Shown here one piece after another: positions 45,404 through 54,617 of a DNA stretch of 64,000 nt (position 1 is the first letter of the stretch; the number at the start of each line of letters is the position of its first letter). The notes under the pieces are model-generated. The model saw only the letters and a program-made list of their open reading frames with translations, had not been told where the DNA came from and made no database searches. Source of the DNA: CAVQCJ01 sp963849365. GTDB taxonomy: Bacteria; Actinomycetota; Actinomycetes; Prado026. The stretch covers positions 1,612,001 to 1,676,000 of the forward strand of contig CAWKHA010000004.1 in assembly GCA_963849365.1 (NCBI GenBank). The letters run 5' to 3'. The position numbers and the translations under genes are program-made.

Positions 45404-46330
45404 ATGCGCGTGACCAAGGCGGTGATCCCGGCTGCAGGGCTGGGCACACGGTTCCTGCCGGCCACCAAGGCCACCCCCAAGGAGATGCTGCCCGTCGTCG
45501 ACAAGCCGGCGATCCAGTACGTCGTCGAGGAGGCGGCCTCGGCGGGGCTGTCCGATGTGCTGATGGTCACCGGGCGCAACAAGCGCCCGCTGGAGGACCA
45601 CTTCGACCGCAACGCCGAGCTCGAGTCCGCCCTCGAGGCCAAGGGCGACGCCGAGCGGCTCGCGGCCGTGCGCGCGTCCAACGAGCTCGCGACCGTGCAC
45701 TACGTACGCCAGGGCGACCCGCTCGGGCTCGGGCACGCCGTGCTCATGGCCGAGCAGCACGTCGGCGACGAGCCCTTCGCGGTACTGCTCGGCGACGACC
45801 TGATCGACCCGCGCGACCCGTTGCTGACGCTGATGATCGACGTGCGCGAGGAGTTCGGCGGCAGCGTGGTCGCACTCATGGAGGTGCCGCCCGAGCAGAT
45901 CCACATGTACGGATGCGTCGCGCTGCGCCCGTCGAGCGGCTCCGGAGCCGGGGCGGACGTGGTCGAGGTCGCCGACCTGGTGGAGAAACCCGCCCGCGAG
46001 GACGCGCCGAGCAACCTGGCCATCATCGGCCGCTACGTCCTGGACGCCGCCGTGTTCGCCGCCATCAAGCAGACCCCGCCGGGTCGTGGCGGGGAGATCC
46101 AGCTCACCGACGCCCTGCGCGCCCTCGCCGCTGCCGAGCCCTCCAAGGGCGGCGGCGTCCGCGGCGTGGTATTCCGTGGCCGGCGCTACGACACCGGTGA
46201 CCGGCTCGACTACCTGAAGGCGGTCGTACGGCTGGCGGCCGAGCGCCCCGACCTCGGCCCGGAGTTCGTCGGGTGGCTGCGTGGCTGGGTGGCCGAGGGC
46301 CTGGACGGGGCGGGGGGCGCGGCGCAGTGA
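45404..46330 (+). CDS. galU: UTP--glucose-1-phosphate uridylyltransferase
   Basis: The 308-residue nucleotidyltransferase starts with VTKAVIPAAGLGTRFLPATK, the nucleotide-binding signature, followed by KEMLPVVDKPAIQYVVEEA. Later blocks are QGDPLGLGHAVLMA, the metal-binding LLGDDLIDP and YDTGDRLDYLKAVVRLA. It makes UDP-glucose for wall polysaccharides, glycolipids and glycogen-like sugars. The stop overlaps the moeA GTG start (GTGA). The order galU-moeA-moaC-mog-rimJ-sepX is common in actinobacteria. Confidence 0.95.
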   Translation: MRVTKAVIPAAGLGTRFLPATKATPKEMLPVVDKPAIQYVVEEAASAGLSDVLMVTGRNKRPLEDHFDRNAELESALEAKGDAERLAAVRASNELATVHYVRQGDPLGLGHAVLMAEQHVGDEPFAVLLGDDLIDPRDPLLTLMIDVREEFGGSVVALMEVPPEQIHMYGCVALRPSSGSGAGADVVEVADLVEKPAREDAPSNLAIIGRYVLDAAVFAAIKQTPPGRGGEIQLTDALRALAAAEPSKGGGVRGVVFRGRRYDTGDRLDYLKAVVRLAAERPDLGPEFVGWLRGWVAEGLDGAGGAAQ

Positions 46331-47550
46331 AGAGCGTCGACGCGCACCTCGACGACTGCCTGGCCGGCGTCGCGCTGCTGGAGAGCATCGACCTGCAGCT
46401 GCTGGACGCGCACGGCTGCATCCTGGCCGAGGACGTGGTCGCCGCCTGGTCGCTGCCGCAGTTCGACAACGCGTCCATGGACGGCTACGCCGTCCGGGCG
46501 GCCGACGTGGCCGGGGCCTCCGAAGCCGCACCGGTCGAGCTGCCGGTCATGGGCGACATCCCGGCCGGCCGGCCGTCCACCGTGTCGATGAGTGCCGGCA
46601 CCACGATGCGGATCATGACCGGCGCGCCTGTCCCGCGCGGAGCCGACGCGGTGGTCCCGGTGGAGTGGACGGACGGCGCGCTGGCGCACGTCCGGATCGA
46701 TCGGAAGGTCGCCGAGGGCGCGTACATCCGACGGGTCGGCTCCGACGTGGTCGAGGGCACCGAAGTGCTGGCCGCCGGCACCCGGCTGGGGCCGACGCAG
46801 CTCGGGCTGCTGGCCGCGGTCGGGCGCGACCGGGTGGTGTGCCGGCCCAAGCCGCGCGTAGTGGTGCTCTCGACGGGATCGGAGCTGGTCGAGCCGGGGG
46901 TCGCGCTGGAGCCGGGGAAGATCAGCGAGTCGAACAGCTTCGCCATCACCGCCGCCGCGAAGGAGGCCGGTGCGCTCGCCGTCCGCGTCGGCATCGTCGA
47001 GGACGACCCGCGCAAGCTGCTGGACACGATCGAGGACCAGCTCATCCGCGCCGACCTGCTGGTGACGACCGGGGGCGTCAGCGCCGGGGCGTACGACGTG
47101 GTGAAGGAGGTGCTGAGCCGCCTGGGCACCGTGGCGTTCGACAAGGTCGCCATGCAGCCGGGGATGCCGCAGGGGTTCGGCACGATCGGCCCGGACCGGA
47201 CGCCGATCTTCACGCTGCCGGGGAACCCGGTGAGCGCCTTCGTCTCGTTCGAGGTCTTCGTCCGGCCGGTGATCCGCAAGATGCTCGGGGTCGAGCCGCT
47301 GCTGCGCCCGACGGTGCGGGCCGTGTGCGCCGACGAGCTGCGCTCGCCCGAGGGCAAGCGCCAGTTCGCCCGGGGCTGGCTCGGGGTCGAGGACGGCCGC
47401 TACGTCGTGCACCCGGTGGGAGCGCAGGGGTCGCACCTGGTCAACGACCTCGCCCACGCCAACAGCCTGATCGTCGTCCCGGAGGCCGCGGCTGTCGTGC
47501 CGGCCGGCGGCACGGTGACGGTGATGGTCCTGGAGCGGCGGCTGTCATGA
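46327..47550 (+). CDS. moeA: molybdopterin molybdotransferase
   Basis: The 407-residue protein has the MoeA layout: N-terminal linker domain, FDNASMDGYAVRAADV (residues about 50-65), MTGAPVPRGADAVVPVEW, the MogA-like nucleotide domain (VVLSTGSELVEPG, LLVTTGGVSAGAYDVVKEVL) with LPGNPVSAFVSFEVFV, and the small C-terminal domain. It inserts molybdate into adenylylated molybdopterin. The GTG overlaps the galU stop. The stop overlaps moaC (ATGA). Confidence 0.95.
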   Translation: MKSVDAHLDDCLAGVALLESIDLQLLDAHGCILAEDVVAAWSLPQFDNASMDGYAVRAADVAGASEAAPVELPVMGDIPAGRPSTVSMSAGTTMRIMTGAPVPRGADAVVPVEWTDGALAHVRIDRKVAEGAYIRRVGSDVVEGTEVLAAGTRLGPTQLGLLAAVGRDRVVCRPKPRVVVLSTGSELVEPGVALEPGKISESNSFAITAAAKEAGALAVRVGIVEDDPRKLLDTIEDQLIRADLLVTTGGVSAGAYDVVKEVLSRLGTVAFDKVAMQPGMPQGFGTIGPDRTPIFTLPGNPVSAFVSFEVFVRPVIRKMLGVEPLLRPTVRAVCADELRSPEGKRQFARGWLGVEDGRYVVHPVGAQGSHLVNDLAHANSLIVVPEAAAVVPAGGTVTVMVLERRLS

Positions 47551-48047
47551 CCGCGCAGGGGGGCGAAGGCCCGGCCGGTCTGACCCACGTCGATGCTGCG
47601 GGCGCGGCGCGGATGGTCGACGTCTCGGCCAAGGATGTGACGGTACGGACGGCGACCGCGACGGGTCGCGTGCTGGTCTCGGCCGATGTGGTCACGCTGC
47701 TGCGCGGCAGCGGGGTCCCGAAGGGGGATGCCCTGGCCGTCGCCAGGATCGCCGGCATCCAGGCCGCCAAGCGCACCCCTGACCTCGTACCGCTGTGCCA
47801 CCCGATCGCCATCCACGCCGTGACCGTCGACCTGGACGTGCTCGACGACGCCGTGTCGATCAGGGCGACAGTACGGACGGCGGACCGCACCGGCGTCGAG
47901 ATGGAGGCGCTGACCTGCGTGGCCGTCGCCGGGCTCGCGCTCGTCGACATGGTCAAGGCGGTGGACCCGGCCGCAGTCATCACGGACGTGCGCGTCGAGG
48001 AGAAGACCGGGGGCAAGACCGGTCGCTGGACCAGGGGCGCGTCCTAG
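47547..48047 (+). CDS. moaC: cyclic pyranopterin monophosphate synthase
   Basis: The 166-residue protein begins LTHVDAAGAARMVDVSAKDVT and has KGDALAVARIAGIQAAKRTP, the substrate-binding LVPLCHPIAIHAVTVDL and GVEMEALTCVAVAGLALVDM. Together with MoaA it forms the first pterin ring of molybdenum cofactor. The C-terminal KTGGKTGRWTRG is the usual end. It overlaps moeA by four bases, and the next gene begins one base after its stop. Confidence 0.95.
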   Translation: MTAQGGEGPAGLTHVDAAGAARMVDVSAKDVTVRTATATGRVLVSADVVTLLRGSGVPKGDALAVARIAGIQAAKRTPDLVPLCHPIAIHAVTVDLDVLDDAVSIRATVRTADRTGVEMEALTCVAVAGLALVDMVKAVDPAAVITDVRVEEKTGGKTGRWTRGAS

Positions 48048-48518
48048 ATGCGGGCCCTGGTCGTCACCTGCTCGAACCGCGCGGCCGCCGGGGTCTACCC
48101 CGACCGTTCCGGGCCGGTGCTCGTCGAGGGGCTGCTGGCGCTGGGGTTCGAGGTGGACGGCCCGGTCGTCGTGCCGGACGGCGAGCCGGTCGCGGCCGCG
48201 CTGCGCGAGGGGGTCGCCGCCGGCTACGACGTCGTGCTGACCAGCGGCGGCACCGGGCTGTCGCCCACCGACCGCACGCCCGAGATGACCCGGCTCGTGA
48301 TCGAGCGCGAGGTCCCGGGTCTGGGTGAGTCGATCCGGGCGTACGGGGTGGCCAACGGGATCCCGGCGGCTGCCCTGTCCCGCGGGGTGGCCGGTCTCGC
48401 CGGGCGCACCCTCGTCGTCAACGTGCCCGGGTCCACCGGTGGGGCCAGGGACGCGCTCGCGGTGCTCGGGCCGGTGCTGGGTCACGCCGTCGACCAGATC
48501 GGCGGGGGTGACCACTGA
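48048..48518 (+). CDS. molybdenum cofactor biosynthesis protein (MoaB/Mog family)
   Basis: A 156-residue MogA/MoaB fold protein: ALVVTCSNRAAAGVYPDRSG, VVLTSGGTGLSPTDRTPEMT (residues about 63-82, molybdopterin-binding), IPAAALSRGVAGLAGRTLVV and NVPGSTGGARDAL. It adenylylates molybdopterin for MoeA. It starts directly after the moaC stop. An acetyltransferase gene follows with overlap, so five genes from galU on are probably cotranscribed. Confidence 0.92.
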   Translation: MRALVVTCSNRAAAGVYPDRSGPVLVEGLLALGFEVDGPVVVPDGEPVAAALREGVAAGYDVVLTSGGTGLSPTDRTPEMTRLVIEREVPGLGESIRAYGVANGIPAAALSRGVAGLAGRTLVVNVPGSTGGARDALAVLGPVLGHAVDQIGGGDH

Positions 48519-49129
48519 CCCCCGGCTGGCCGGTCGAGCTGCGCGACGGCGACATCACGTTGCGGCCGATCCGGCTCCGCGACCGGGTGGAGTGGCGCGC
48601 CGCCCGGTCGCGCAACGCCGAGTGGCTCAAGCCCTGGGACGCGACCTCGCCCGCCGGCCGGGTCGAGCAGCCGCCGACGTTCGGGCACATGGTGCGGGCC
48701 CTGACCGCGGAAGCACGCGCCGGGCGGGTCATGCCCTTCGTCGTCCTGCTGCGCGGCGACCTCGTCGGCCAGCTCACCGTCGGCGGCATCACCTGGGGCT
48801 CGCTCCGGTCGGCCCACATCGGCTACTGGGTGGACCGGGCGGTGGCCGGGCGCGGGATCACCCCGACCGGGGTCGCACTCGCGAGCGACCATCTGTTCGC
48901 GACCGGCCTGCACCGGGTCGAGATCAACATCCGGCCGGAGAACACCGCGTCGCTGCGGGTGGTCGAGAAGCTCGGCTTCCGGTCCGAGGGGCTCCGGCCG
49001 AGGTTCCTGCACATCGACGGGGCCTGGCGTGACCACCTCTCCTTCGCCCTCACCCGTGAGGAGGTGGGGGACGGGCTGCTGGCCCGCTACCACGGCTACC
49101 TCCGCGACACACCCCCTCGCAATGCGTGA
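48515..49129 (+). CDS. rimJ: GNAT N-acetyltransferase (RimJ/RimL family)
   Basis: A GNAT protein of about 204 residues with RPIRLRDRVEWRAARSRNAEW, the family HIGYWVDRAVAGRGITPTGV (motif A, acetyl-CoA binding) and VEINIRPENTASLRVVEKLG (motif B). RimJ-like enzymes acetylate protein N-termini, such as a ribosomal protein. Conserved residues (PGWPVELRDGDITLRPIR) extend upstream of the first ordinary start (TTG 48560) to a CTG at 48515 that overlaps the previous stop (CTGA). I therefore place the start there, which is unusual. No ATG, GTG or TTG in frame lies between the upstream in-frame stop and 48560. Confidence 0.8.
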   Translation: MTPGWPVELRDGDITLRPIRLRDRVEWRAARSRNAEWLKPWDATSPAGRVEQPPTFGHMVRALTAEARAGRVMPFVVLLRGDLVGQLTVGGITWGSLRSAHIGYWVDRAVAGRGITPTGVALASDHLFATGLHRVEINIRPENTASLRVVEKLGFRSEGLRPRFLHIDGAWRDHLSFALTREEVGDGLLARYHGYLRDTPPRNA

Positions 49130-49162
49130 GCAGCACCCCGCTGGCGCCTAACGTCTTGGGAC

Positions 49163-50059
49163 GTGGGAGGCGGTGTCATCTACGCAGTCATCGTGGTGCT
49201 GTGGGCCGCCGTCCTGGTGCCCATGTGGCTGCGCCGGCACGACGAGGTGACCGAGTCCCGTTCGGTCGACCGGTTCCAGGGCGCCATGCGGACGCTGTCG
49301 AGGCGTGAGCCGGACGGTGACAGGCGCGAGGTGCTGGTCCCGCGGCGCAGCTCGAGCCGGGCGCTGCCGGACGGAGCCGCCGACCAGCTGACCCTCGCGG
49401 CGCGGGCTGCGGTGCGCCGGCGCCGGATCGTGCTGGGGCTCGCCGTCGTGACGGTACTGCTCGCGGTGCTGGCCCGCGTCCGGGCGATCCCGATGTGGGC
49501 CGTGGTGCTGCCTTTCCTCCTGCTGGTCGGCTACCTCGCGACGGTCTCGCTCGCCACGCGGCGGGCGCGTTCTCGCGAGCTGGCCGCCCGGCGCGCCCGG
49601 GCCGCGGCGCAGCGTCGCGAACGCCGGGCGGCGGCCGAGCACGCCGTCGCCAGCGGTGACTACCGCGTGCGGTCGCGTCCGGCGAGCGCCGAGCCGAAGG
49701 CGGACCGGCCGTTCGACCAGTACGTCGTCGAGACCTGGGTGCCGGCCCGGACCGTTGCGCCGCAGCCGCCGGTTGCGGCCGACCCGGCGTTCTACGACGC
49801 GGTCGCCGAGAACGCGTGGTCGCCGGTGGAGGTCCCGCTGCCGACGTACGTGCTCGCGCCCAAGGCCCCGCGCTCGGTGCGCGTGATCGACCTGACCAAG
49901 CCGGGCGCCTGGACGTCCGGCCACCTGGGCGAGGACGAGCTGGTCGAGATCGACGACCGGACCGGCGAGCCGCTGGCGGCGGCGCCGGCTGCCGCGAAGC
50001 CGGAGGGGATCGTCACCGGCGAGGTCCTCGTCGAGCGCCTGCGCGCCGTCGGCGACTGA
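49163..50059 (+). CDS. sepX: SepX/GlpR actinobacterial divisome protein
   Basis: The 298-residue membrane protein has an N-terminal helix ending in VVLWAAVLVPMWLRRHDEVT, the family's hallmark, then a cytosolic stretch, two further hydrophobic helices (residues about 92-132) and a long Ala/Arg-rich cytosolic tail ending in VRVIDLTKPGAWTSGHL. SepX of Streptomyces and GlpR of Corynebacterium support FtsZ rings and septum formation. The GTG start follows rimJ by 33 bases. tRNA-Ala follows downstream. The same order is found in mycobacteria (Rv0996 region, from memory). Confidence 0.85.
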   Translation: MGGGVIYAVIVVLWAAVLVPMWLRRHDEVTESRSVDRFQGAMRTLSRREPDGDRREVLVPRRSSSRALPDGAADQLTLAARAAVRRRRIVLGLAVVTVLLAVLARVRAIPMWAVVLPFLLLVGYLATVSLATRRARSRELAARRARAAAQRRERRAAAEHAVASGDYRVRSRPASAEPKADRPFDQYVVETWVPARTVAPQPPVAADPAFYDAVAENAWSPVEVPLPTYVLAPKAPRSVRVIDLTKPGAWTSGHLGEDELVEIDDRTGEPLAAAPAAAKPEGIVTGEVLVERLRAVGD

Positions 50060-50129
50060 GCCGACCGCCGGCGGCCGCCCGCGGCCGGTTCGGACCGGCC
50101 AGCCGACTTGCTATCCTCGCCACCTGTCT

Positions 50130-50203
50130 GGGGCTGTGGCGCAGTCCGGTAGCGCACCTCGTTCGCATCGAGGGGGTCCAGGGTTCAAATCCCTGCAGCT
50201 CCA
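50130..50203 (+). tRNA. tRNA-Ala (anticodon CGC)
   Basis: The 74-base gene has acceptor GGGGCTG pairing with CAGCTCC (one G-T), anticodon stem CCTCG/CGAGG with loop TTCGCAT (anticodon CGC at 50164-50166), and T loop TTCAAAT. CCA is not encoded. Confidence 0.92.
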
Positions 50204-50236
50204 CTCAGGCAGCACCTCAGCCTCGACACTTGCTCG

Positions 50237-51472
50237 TCAGTTCCGGTCGTCCGGGGGAGCGGCTCGGCCCGGCCACACCCGGCCGGCCCACGGGTCGTAG
50301 TCGACCTCCAGCGGCTCCTGCGCCGGCCGGTCGTCCTCCGGCACGTGCTGCAGGTTGATGCGCACCCGGTACCAGACCGAGCTGCTCCCACGCATCCCGT
50401 CCACGAGGACGTCGGCCTCCTCCAGCAGCGGTACGACCGTCGGGTGGCGGTCCTTCCACCGATCGAGTCCTTCGAGCGCCTCCGGTTTCGTCCTGGCCCG
50501 TGCCACCTCGATGAGCGGCATCGTCGACTGCCGGCGCCCGGTGCCCTTCGGCGGCTTCTCCGCGGGGCCCAACGACTCGGCGAGCTCGAGCAGCGCGAGC
50601 AACGAGCCGCTCGAGTCGTCCAAACCCGCCCACGGGTCCCCGATGTCGGCGATGCGCGCGGGAACCGTCGAGAGGGTGTGTGCCTCGGGCCGGCAGCCCC
50701 GCACCTCGTCCCAGTACAGAGGAGTGGAGACCCGGGCGTCGGGAAGCGCCCGTACCGAGTACGCCGACGCGACCGTCCGGTCCTTGGCGTTCTGGTTGAA
50801 GTCGACGAAGACACCGCGCCGCTCCTCCTTCCACCATCTGCTCGTCGCCAGGTCCGGAGCCCGGCGCTCGACCTCGCGGGCGACGGTCTCAGCGGCTCGG
50901 CGCAGCTCGGGGAACGTCCACCGTGGGTCGACGCGTGCATAGATATGGAACCCGCGCGACCCCGACGTCTTCGGCCAGCCGACCAGGCCGTGGTCCTCGA
51001 GCACTGCTCGCACGACGAGGGCGACCTCGACGATCTGCGCCCAGCCGACGCCCGGCACCGGGTCCAGGTCGATCCGCAGCTCGTCGGGATGGTCCAGGTC
51101 CTCGGCCCGCACCGGGTGCGGGTTCAGGTCGACGCAGCCGAGGTTCACGACCCAGGCCAGCGTCGCGGCGTCCCGGACCACCACCTCTTCGGCGGAGGTC
51201 CCCGACGCGTAGTGCAGCTCGGTGACCTCGACCCAGTCCGGTCGGTTGGCGGGCGGGCGCTTCTGGAACACCGCCTCCTCGGTGATGCCCTTGACGAACC
51301 GCTTGAGGATCATCGGGCGACCGGCGACACCCCGGAGCGCACCGTCGGCGACCGCGAGGTAGTAGCGCACCAGGTCCAGCTTGGTGTGACCGGCCGCCGG
51401 GAACACCAGGCGGTCCGGGTTGGTGATCCTCACCTCGCGGCCGGCGACCTGCAGGGTCTCGGACGGCGGCAC
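50237..51472 (-). CDS. LigD-type DNA polymerase/primase domain protein
   Basis: A stand-alone polymerase domain of the ATP-dependent DNA ligase D family, 411 residues. Visible are VRITNPDRLVFP near the N-terminus, ILKRFVKGITEEAVFQKR, the catalytic acidic pair in DELRIDLDPVPG (residues about 130-141), KTSGSRGFHIYARV with the catalytic His, and RRGVFVDFNQNAKDRTVASAYSVRALPDARVSTPL (in parts). It extends and fills ends during non-homologous end joining. No ligase or nuclease domain is fused, and no Ku gene is nearby. About 100 extra residues follow the domain. Start ATG 51472. Confidence 0.85.
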   Translation of the reverse strand: MPPSETLQVAGREVRITNPDRLVFPAAGHTKLDLVRYYLAVADGALRGVAGRPMILKRFVKGITEEAVFQKRPPANRPDWVEVTELHYASGTSAEEVVVRDAATLAWVVNLGCVDLNPHPVRAEDLDHPDELRIDLDPVPGVGWAQIVEVALVVRAVLEDHGLVGWPKTSGSRGFHIYARVDPRWTFPELRRAAETVAREVERRAPDLATSRWWKEERRGVFVDFNQNAKDRTVASAYSVRALPDARVSTPLYWDEVRGCRPEAHTLSTVPARIADIGDPWAGLDDSSGSLLALLELAESLGPAEKPPKGTGRRQSTMPLIEVARARTKPEALEGLDRWKDRHPTVVPLLEEADVLVDGMRGSSSVWYRVRINLQHVPEDDRPAQEPLEVDYDPWAGRVWPGRAAPPDDRN

Positions 51473-51586
51473 GCTGTCAGGCTTCCACGGATCCGCAGCT
51501 CACGAACCGGTTCGCCGCGAAGCGCTCCCGCAAGGGCGTCCCGCATGACCGACGCGTCGGGGTCACCTCGGCCGGGCCCGCTCCGC

Positions 51587-52120
51587 TCAACCGCGCGGGG
51601 CCGGCGCGCGGAAGGCGTCCAGCTCGACGCCGTAGAAGCGCCCGGTCCGTCCGATCGGCTCCATGCCCAGCCGGCGTGTCACCGCGACGGACAGGTCGTT
51701 GCCGGGCAGTACCACCGCGTACACCTCGGGCAGCTCGGCCGCCCACGCCACCTCGAGCGCACCGCGCGCGGACTCGGTCGCGTACCCGTGGCCCCATGCG
51801 TCCGGATGGAAGTGCCAACCCACCTCGACCTCCGGGAGCGTGACGCCGGCGCCGTCCTGCAGCGGGACCAGCAGCACCGTTCCGACCGGCACCCCTGTCA
51901 CCAGCGGGACGACGGCCCACACGCCGTACGGCGGTTCCGCCCTGGCGGCCCACCGGTCGACCGTGCCGTGCATCTCCTCGACCGACGCCGCGACCTTGGG
52001 TGTCGCACCCAGCCAGCGGGCAACCTCCCAGCGCCGGTAGATGTCGTACATGACCTCGACGTCGTCGTGCGTCCACGGCCGCACCTCGAGCCGCTCGGTC
52101 CTGAATGCGGGCGCGGTCAT
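51587..52120 (-). CDS. GNAT family N-acetyltransferase
   Basis: The 177-residue protein starts FRTERLEVRPWTHDDVEVMY, as RimJ-type acetyltransferases do, and has the acetyl-CoA motif (VEVGWHFHPDAWGHGYATESARGAL, in parts, residues about 100-122) and NDLSVAVTRRLGMEPIGRTG. The substrate could be a protein N-terminus or small amine. It diverges from the ion channel gene 26 bases away. Downstream (51473-51586) lies only a short stretch without a gene. Confidence 0.8.
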   Translation of the reverse strand: MTAPAFRTERLEVRPWTHDDVEVMYDIYRRWEVARWLGATPKVAASVEEMHGTVDRWAARAEPPYGVWAVVPLVTGVPVGTVLLVPLQDGAGVTLPEVEVGWHFHPDAWGHGYATESARGALEVAWAAELPEVYAVVLPGNDLSVAVTRRLGMEPIGRTGRFYGVELDAFRAPAPRG

Positions 52121-52146
52121 GGACGCTCAGCGTAGGGTGACCGGCT

Positions 52147-52917
52147 GTGACTCGCTGGCGACTCGCCTCGTTGTGGCGCGACTCCGACGAACTGGGCTAC
52201 GGCGTGCTGCTCACGCTGATCGCCGTCACCTACGTCGCGTCGGTCGCCTTCTTCAACCCGGTCGGGGTCGCGCTCGTCCTGTTGCTTCAGGTGTTCGTGC
52301 TCCTGGTGGTGCTGCGGGTGTCGCACGCCCGGCGCGTTCTGCTGCGCGCCGCGAACCTGGCGCTGCTCCTCACCATCGTGGTCGTGGTGCTCGGGCTGGT
52401 CGTCCAGCCGTCCACCGAAGAACGGTCGCCGGTACTGATCGCGCTGTACGTGCTGTCCGCGCTGCTGTACGGCGTGGCACCGGTGTCGCTGCTGCGGCAC
52501 ACGCTCGCCCGGCCGCAGATCGACCTGCAGACGCTGGTCGCAGCGATCGCTGCGTACGCGATGCTGGGCATGTTCTTCGCGTTCGCGTACCGGGCCACCG
52601 CGACCATCCAGACCGCGCCGTTCTTCGGCGCCTCGGGGCCGGGGAACATGGCCGACGACCTGTTCTTCTCCTTCGTCACGCTGACGACGACGGGCTACGG
52701 CAACCTGGTGCCGGCGGGGAACCCGGGACAGACGCTGGCTGTGCTGGAGGCGATCGTCGGGCAGCTGTTCCTGGTCACGGCGGTGGCGAAGATCGTGAAC
52801 GAGAGCGGTCTGCTGTCTTCGCGGCGGTTCCACCTGGACGCCGAGCATCCGAAGGCCGACCAGCAGCCGGCCGCCGCGAGCGGCTCAGATCCAGCCGCGG
52901 AACCACAGGCGCCGTAG
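52147..52917 (+). CDS. potassium channel-like protein
   Basis: A 256-residue membrane protein with about six hydrophobic helices. The last pair frames a pore loop with the K+ selectivity filter FVTLTTTGYGNLVPAG (residues about 177-192) and VLEAIVGQLFLVTAVAKIVN as inner helix. The first four helices (GYGVLLTLIAVTYVASVAFF, LVLLLQVFVLLVVLRV, ...) lack a clear voltage-sensor Arg series. The C-terminal tail is short and has no RCK domain. The last 33 bases overlap the end of the convergent pmt gene. Confidence 0.82.
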   Translation: MTRWRLASLWRDSDELGYGVLLTLIAVTYVASVAFFNPVGVALVLLLQVFVLLVVLRVSHARRVLLRAANLALLLTIVVVVLGLVVQPSTEERSPVLIALYVLSALLYGVAPVSLLRHTLARPQIDLQTLVAAIAAYAMLGMFFAFAYRATATIQTAPFFGASGPGNMADDLFFSFVTLTTTGYGNLVPAGNPGQTLAVLEAIVGQLFLVTAVAKIVNESGLLSSRRFHLDAEHPKADQQPAAASGSDPAAEPQAP

Positions 52918-54534
52918 CCACGCGGCGTACGGCAGCGTGTCGCCGACCAGCAGCGGCCACAGCCACGCCGTGTTGGCCACGACCAGCAGTACGTAGCCGC
53001 CGACGACCGCGGCGCCCCAGGTGCGTCTGGTCGGCGACGCCGTCTCGCGCGGCCCCAGGATCTGGCCCAGCAGCATGACCAGCCCGGTGACCATGAACGG
53101 CACGAACGCCACGGCGTAGAACGTGAAGATGGTCCGGTCGCGGTAGAGCACGACCCAGGGGAGCCACCCGGCCACCACCGCGCCGAGAACCGCGCCGGCT
53201 CGCCAGTCGCGGGCGCCGATCCAGCGCCACACCACCCAGAAGAGCGCGGCCGTCGCGGCCCACCACAGCAACGGCGTCCCGATCGACGTCACCTCGCGCA
53301 CGCAGGTGGCAGCCGTGCAGCCGTCGGTGCCTCGCTTGACGTCGTTCAGCGACCAGAACGCGGTCGGCCGCACCTGCAGCAGCCAGCCGGCCGCCTTGGC
53401 CGCGTACGGGTGCGGGTCGGTCAGGTGCGTGTGGAAGTACAGCATCTGGCTGTGGTAGTCGAGCAGTGCGCGCACGCTCTCGGGGAGGAACGACGGGCCG
53501 CGGGGCGTGATCCCCCAGCCGTCCAGGTGCATGCGCGGGTAGGCCTGCAGCCAGGGGACCCAGGCGGCGGCGTAGACGGCCAGGCTCACCGGAACGATTG
53601 ACAGGAACGCCGCCCACGAGTCCCGGACGAGCATCGACGCGAACGGCCAGCGGATCCCGACCGCGCGACGGCCACCCAGGTCCCACAGGACGGTCATCAG
53701 CCCGAACGCCACCACGAACCAGATGCCGCTCCACTTCGTAGCGCAGGCGAGCCCGAGCAGGACCCCGGCCGCCAGCCGCCACGGCCGCCAGCCCAGGCGC
53801 GGCCCCGACTCGTTCGACGGCATCGGGGTGGTCTCGCCGCGGGCCTGCGCCCAGTCGGCCAGCCGCAGCCGCGCACGGTCGCGGTCGATCACGAGCGCAC
53901 CGAAGGCGGCCAGCACGAAGAAGGCCAGCGTCCCGTCCAGGAGCGCGGTCCGGGACAGCACGATCGCCAGCCCGTCGACCGCGAGCAGCAGCCCGGCGAG
54001 GCAGCCGAGCAGCGTCGAGCGCGTCATCCGCCGCACGATCCGGCACAGCATCAGGACCATCGCCGTCCCGAGCACGGCGGGCACGAACCGCCAGCCGAAC
54101 GGCGTGACGCCGAACAGCTGCTCGCCGAGCCCGATGGCCCACTTGCCCAGCGGCGGGTGCACGATGAACGACGCCTTGCCGGTGAAGACGTCGGTGTTGC
54201 CGGACAGGATCAGGTCGTTGGCGTTCCCGACCGAGCTCTGCTCGTAGTGGTAGCGCCAGAGCGACAGCGCGTCCTTGACGTAGTACGTCTCGTCGAACGA
54301 GAAGACCCGCGGCTGGCCCAGGTTCCAGAACCTCATCACCCCGGCGAAGAGGGTGATGAGCAGCGGACCGCCCCAGCCCCACCAGCCGTCCCGTGGCAGC
54401 GCGGGGGAGAGCCGTTCGTGCATGGGCTGCCGGTCGGCGGTGCGACCGCGCCCGCGCCGGCGGCGCGACGGCGGGACGTCGGCGCCCTCGTCGGGTGGTG
54501 GGGCCAGGCCCTCCTCGGCCAGCGTCGCGCTCAC
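52885..54534 (-). CDS. pmt: polyprenol-phosphate-mannose--protein mannosyltransferase
   Basis: A 549-residue GT39 membrane enzyme: cytosolic N-terminus, first helix GWGGPLLITLFAGVMRFWNLG, the catalytic external loop with Asp-Glu (PRVFSFDETYYVKDALSLW, residues about 80-95), KASFIVHPPLGKWAIGLGE, and about ten further helices. It transfers mannose from polyprenyl-phosphate mannose to Ser/Thr of exported proteins, coupled to Sec. It is the counterpart of M. tuberculosis Rv1002c, and the neighbour rsmI (Rv1003 in my recollection) diverges from it as there. Confidence 0.93.
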   Translation of the reverse strand: MSATLAEEGLAPPPDEGADVPPSRRRRGRGRTADRQPMHERLSPALPRDGWWGWGGPLLITLFAGVMRFWNLGQPRVFSFDETYYVKDALSLWRYHYEQSSVGNANDLILSGNTDVFTGKASFIVHPPLGKWAIGLGEQLFGVTPFGWRFVPAVLGTAMVLMLCRIVRRMTRSTLLGCLAGLLLAVDGLAIVLSRTALLDGTLAFFVLAAFGALVIDRDRARLRLADWAQARGETTPMPSNESGPRLGWRPWRLAAGVLLGLACATKWSGIWFVVAFGLMTVLWDLGGRRAVGIRWPFASMLVRDSWAAFLSIVPVSLAVYAAAWVPWLQAYPRMHLDGWGITPRGPSFLPESVRALLDYHSQMLYFHTHLTDPHPYAAKAAGWLLQVRPTAFWSLNDVKRGTDGCTAATCVREVTSIGTPLLWWAATAALFWVVWRWIGARDWRAGAVLGAVVAGWLPWVVLYRDRTIFTFYAVAFVPFMVTGLVMLLGQILGPRETASPTRRTWGAAVVGGYVLLVVANTAWLWPLLVGDTLPYAAWLRRLWFRGWI

Positions 54535-54617
54535 CGCGCCATCGTAAGGAGCGGTCGGGCCCGCGGCGCGTCACCCGCGCCGGAGCCGCGCGGCCGGTTC
54601 CTGCGAGGATGCCGACC

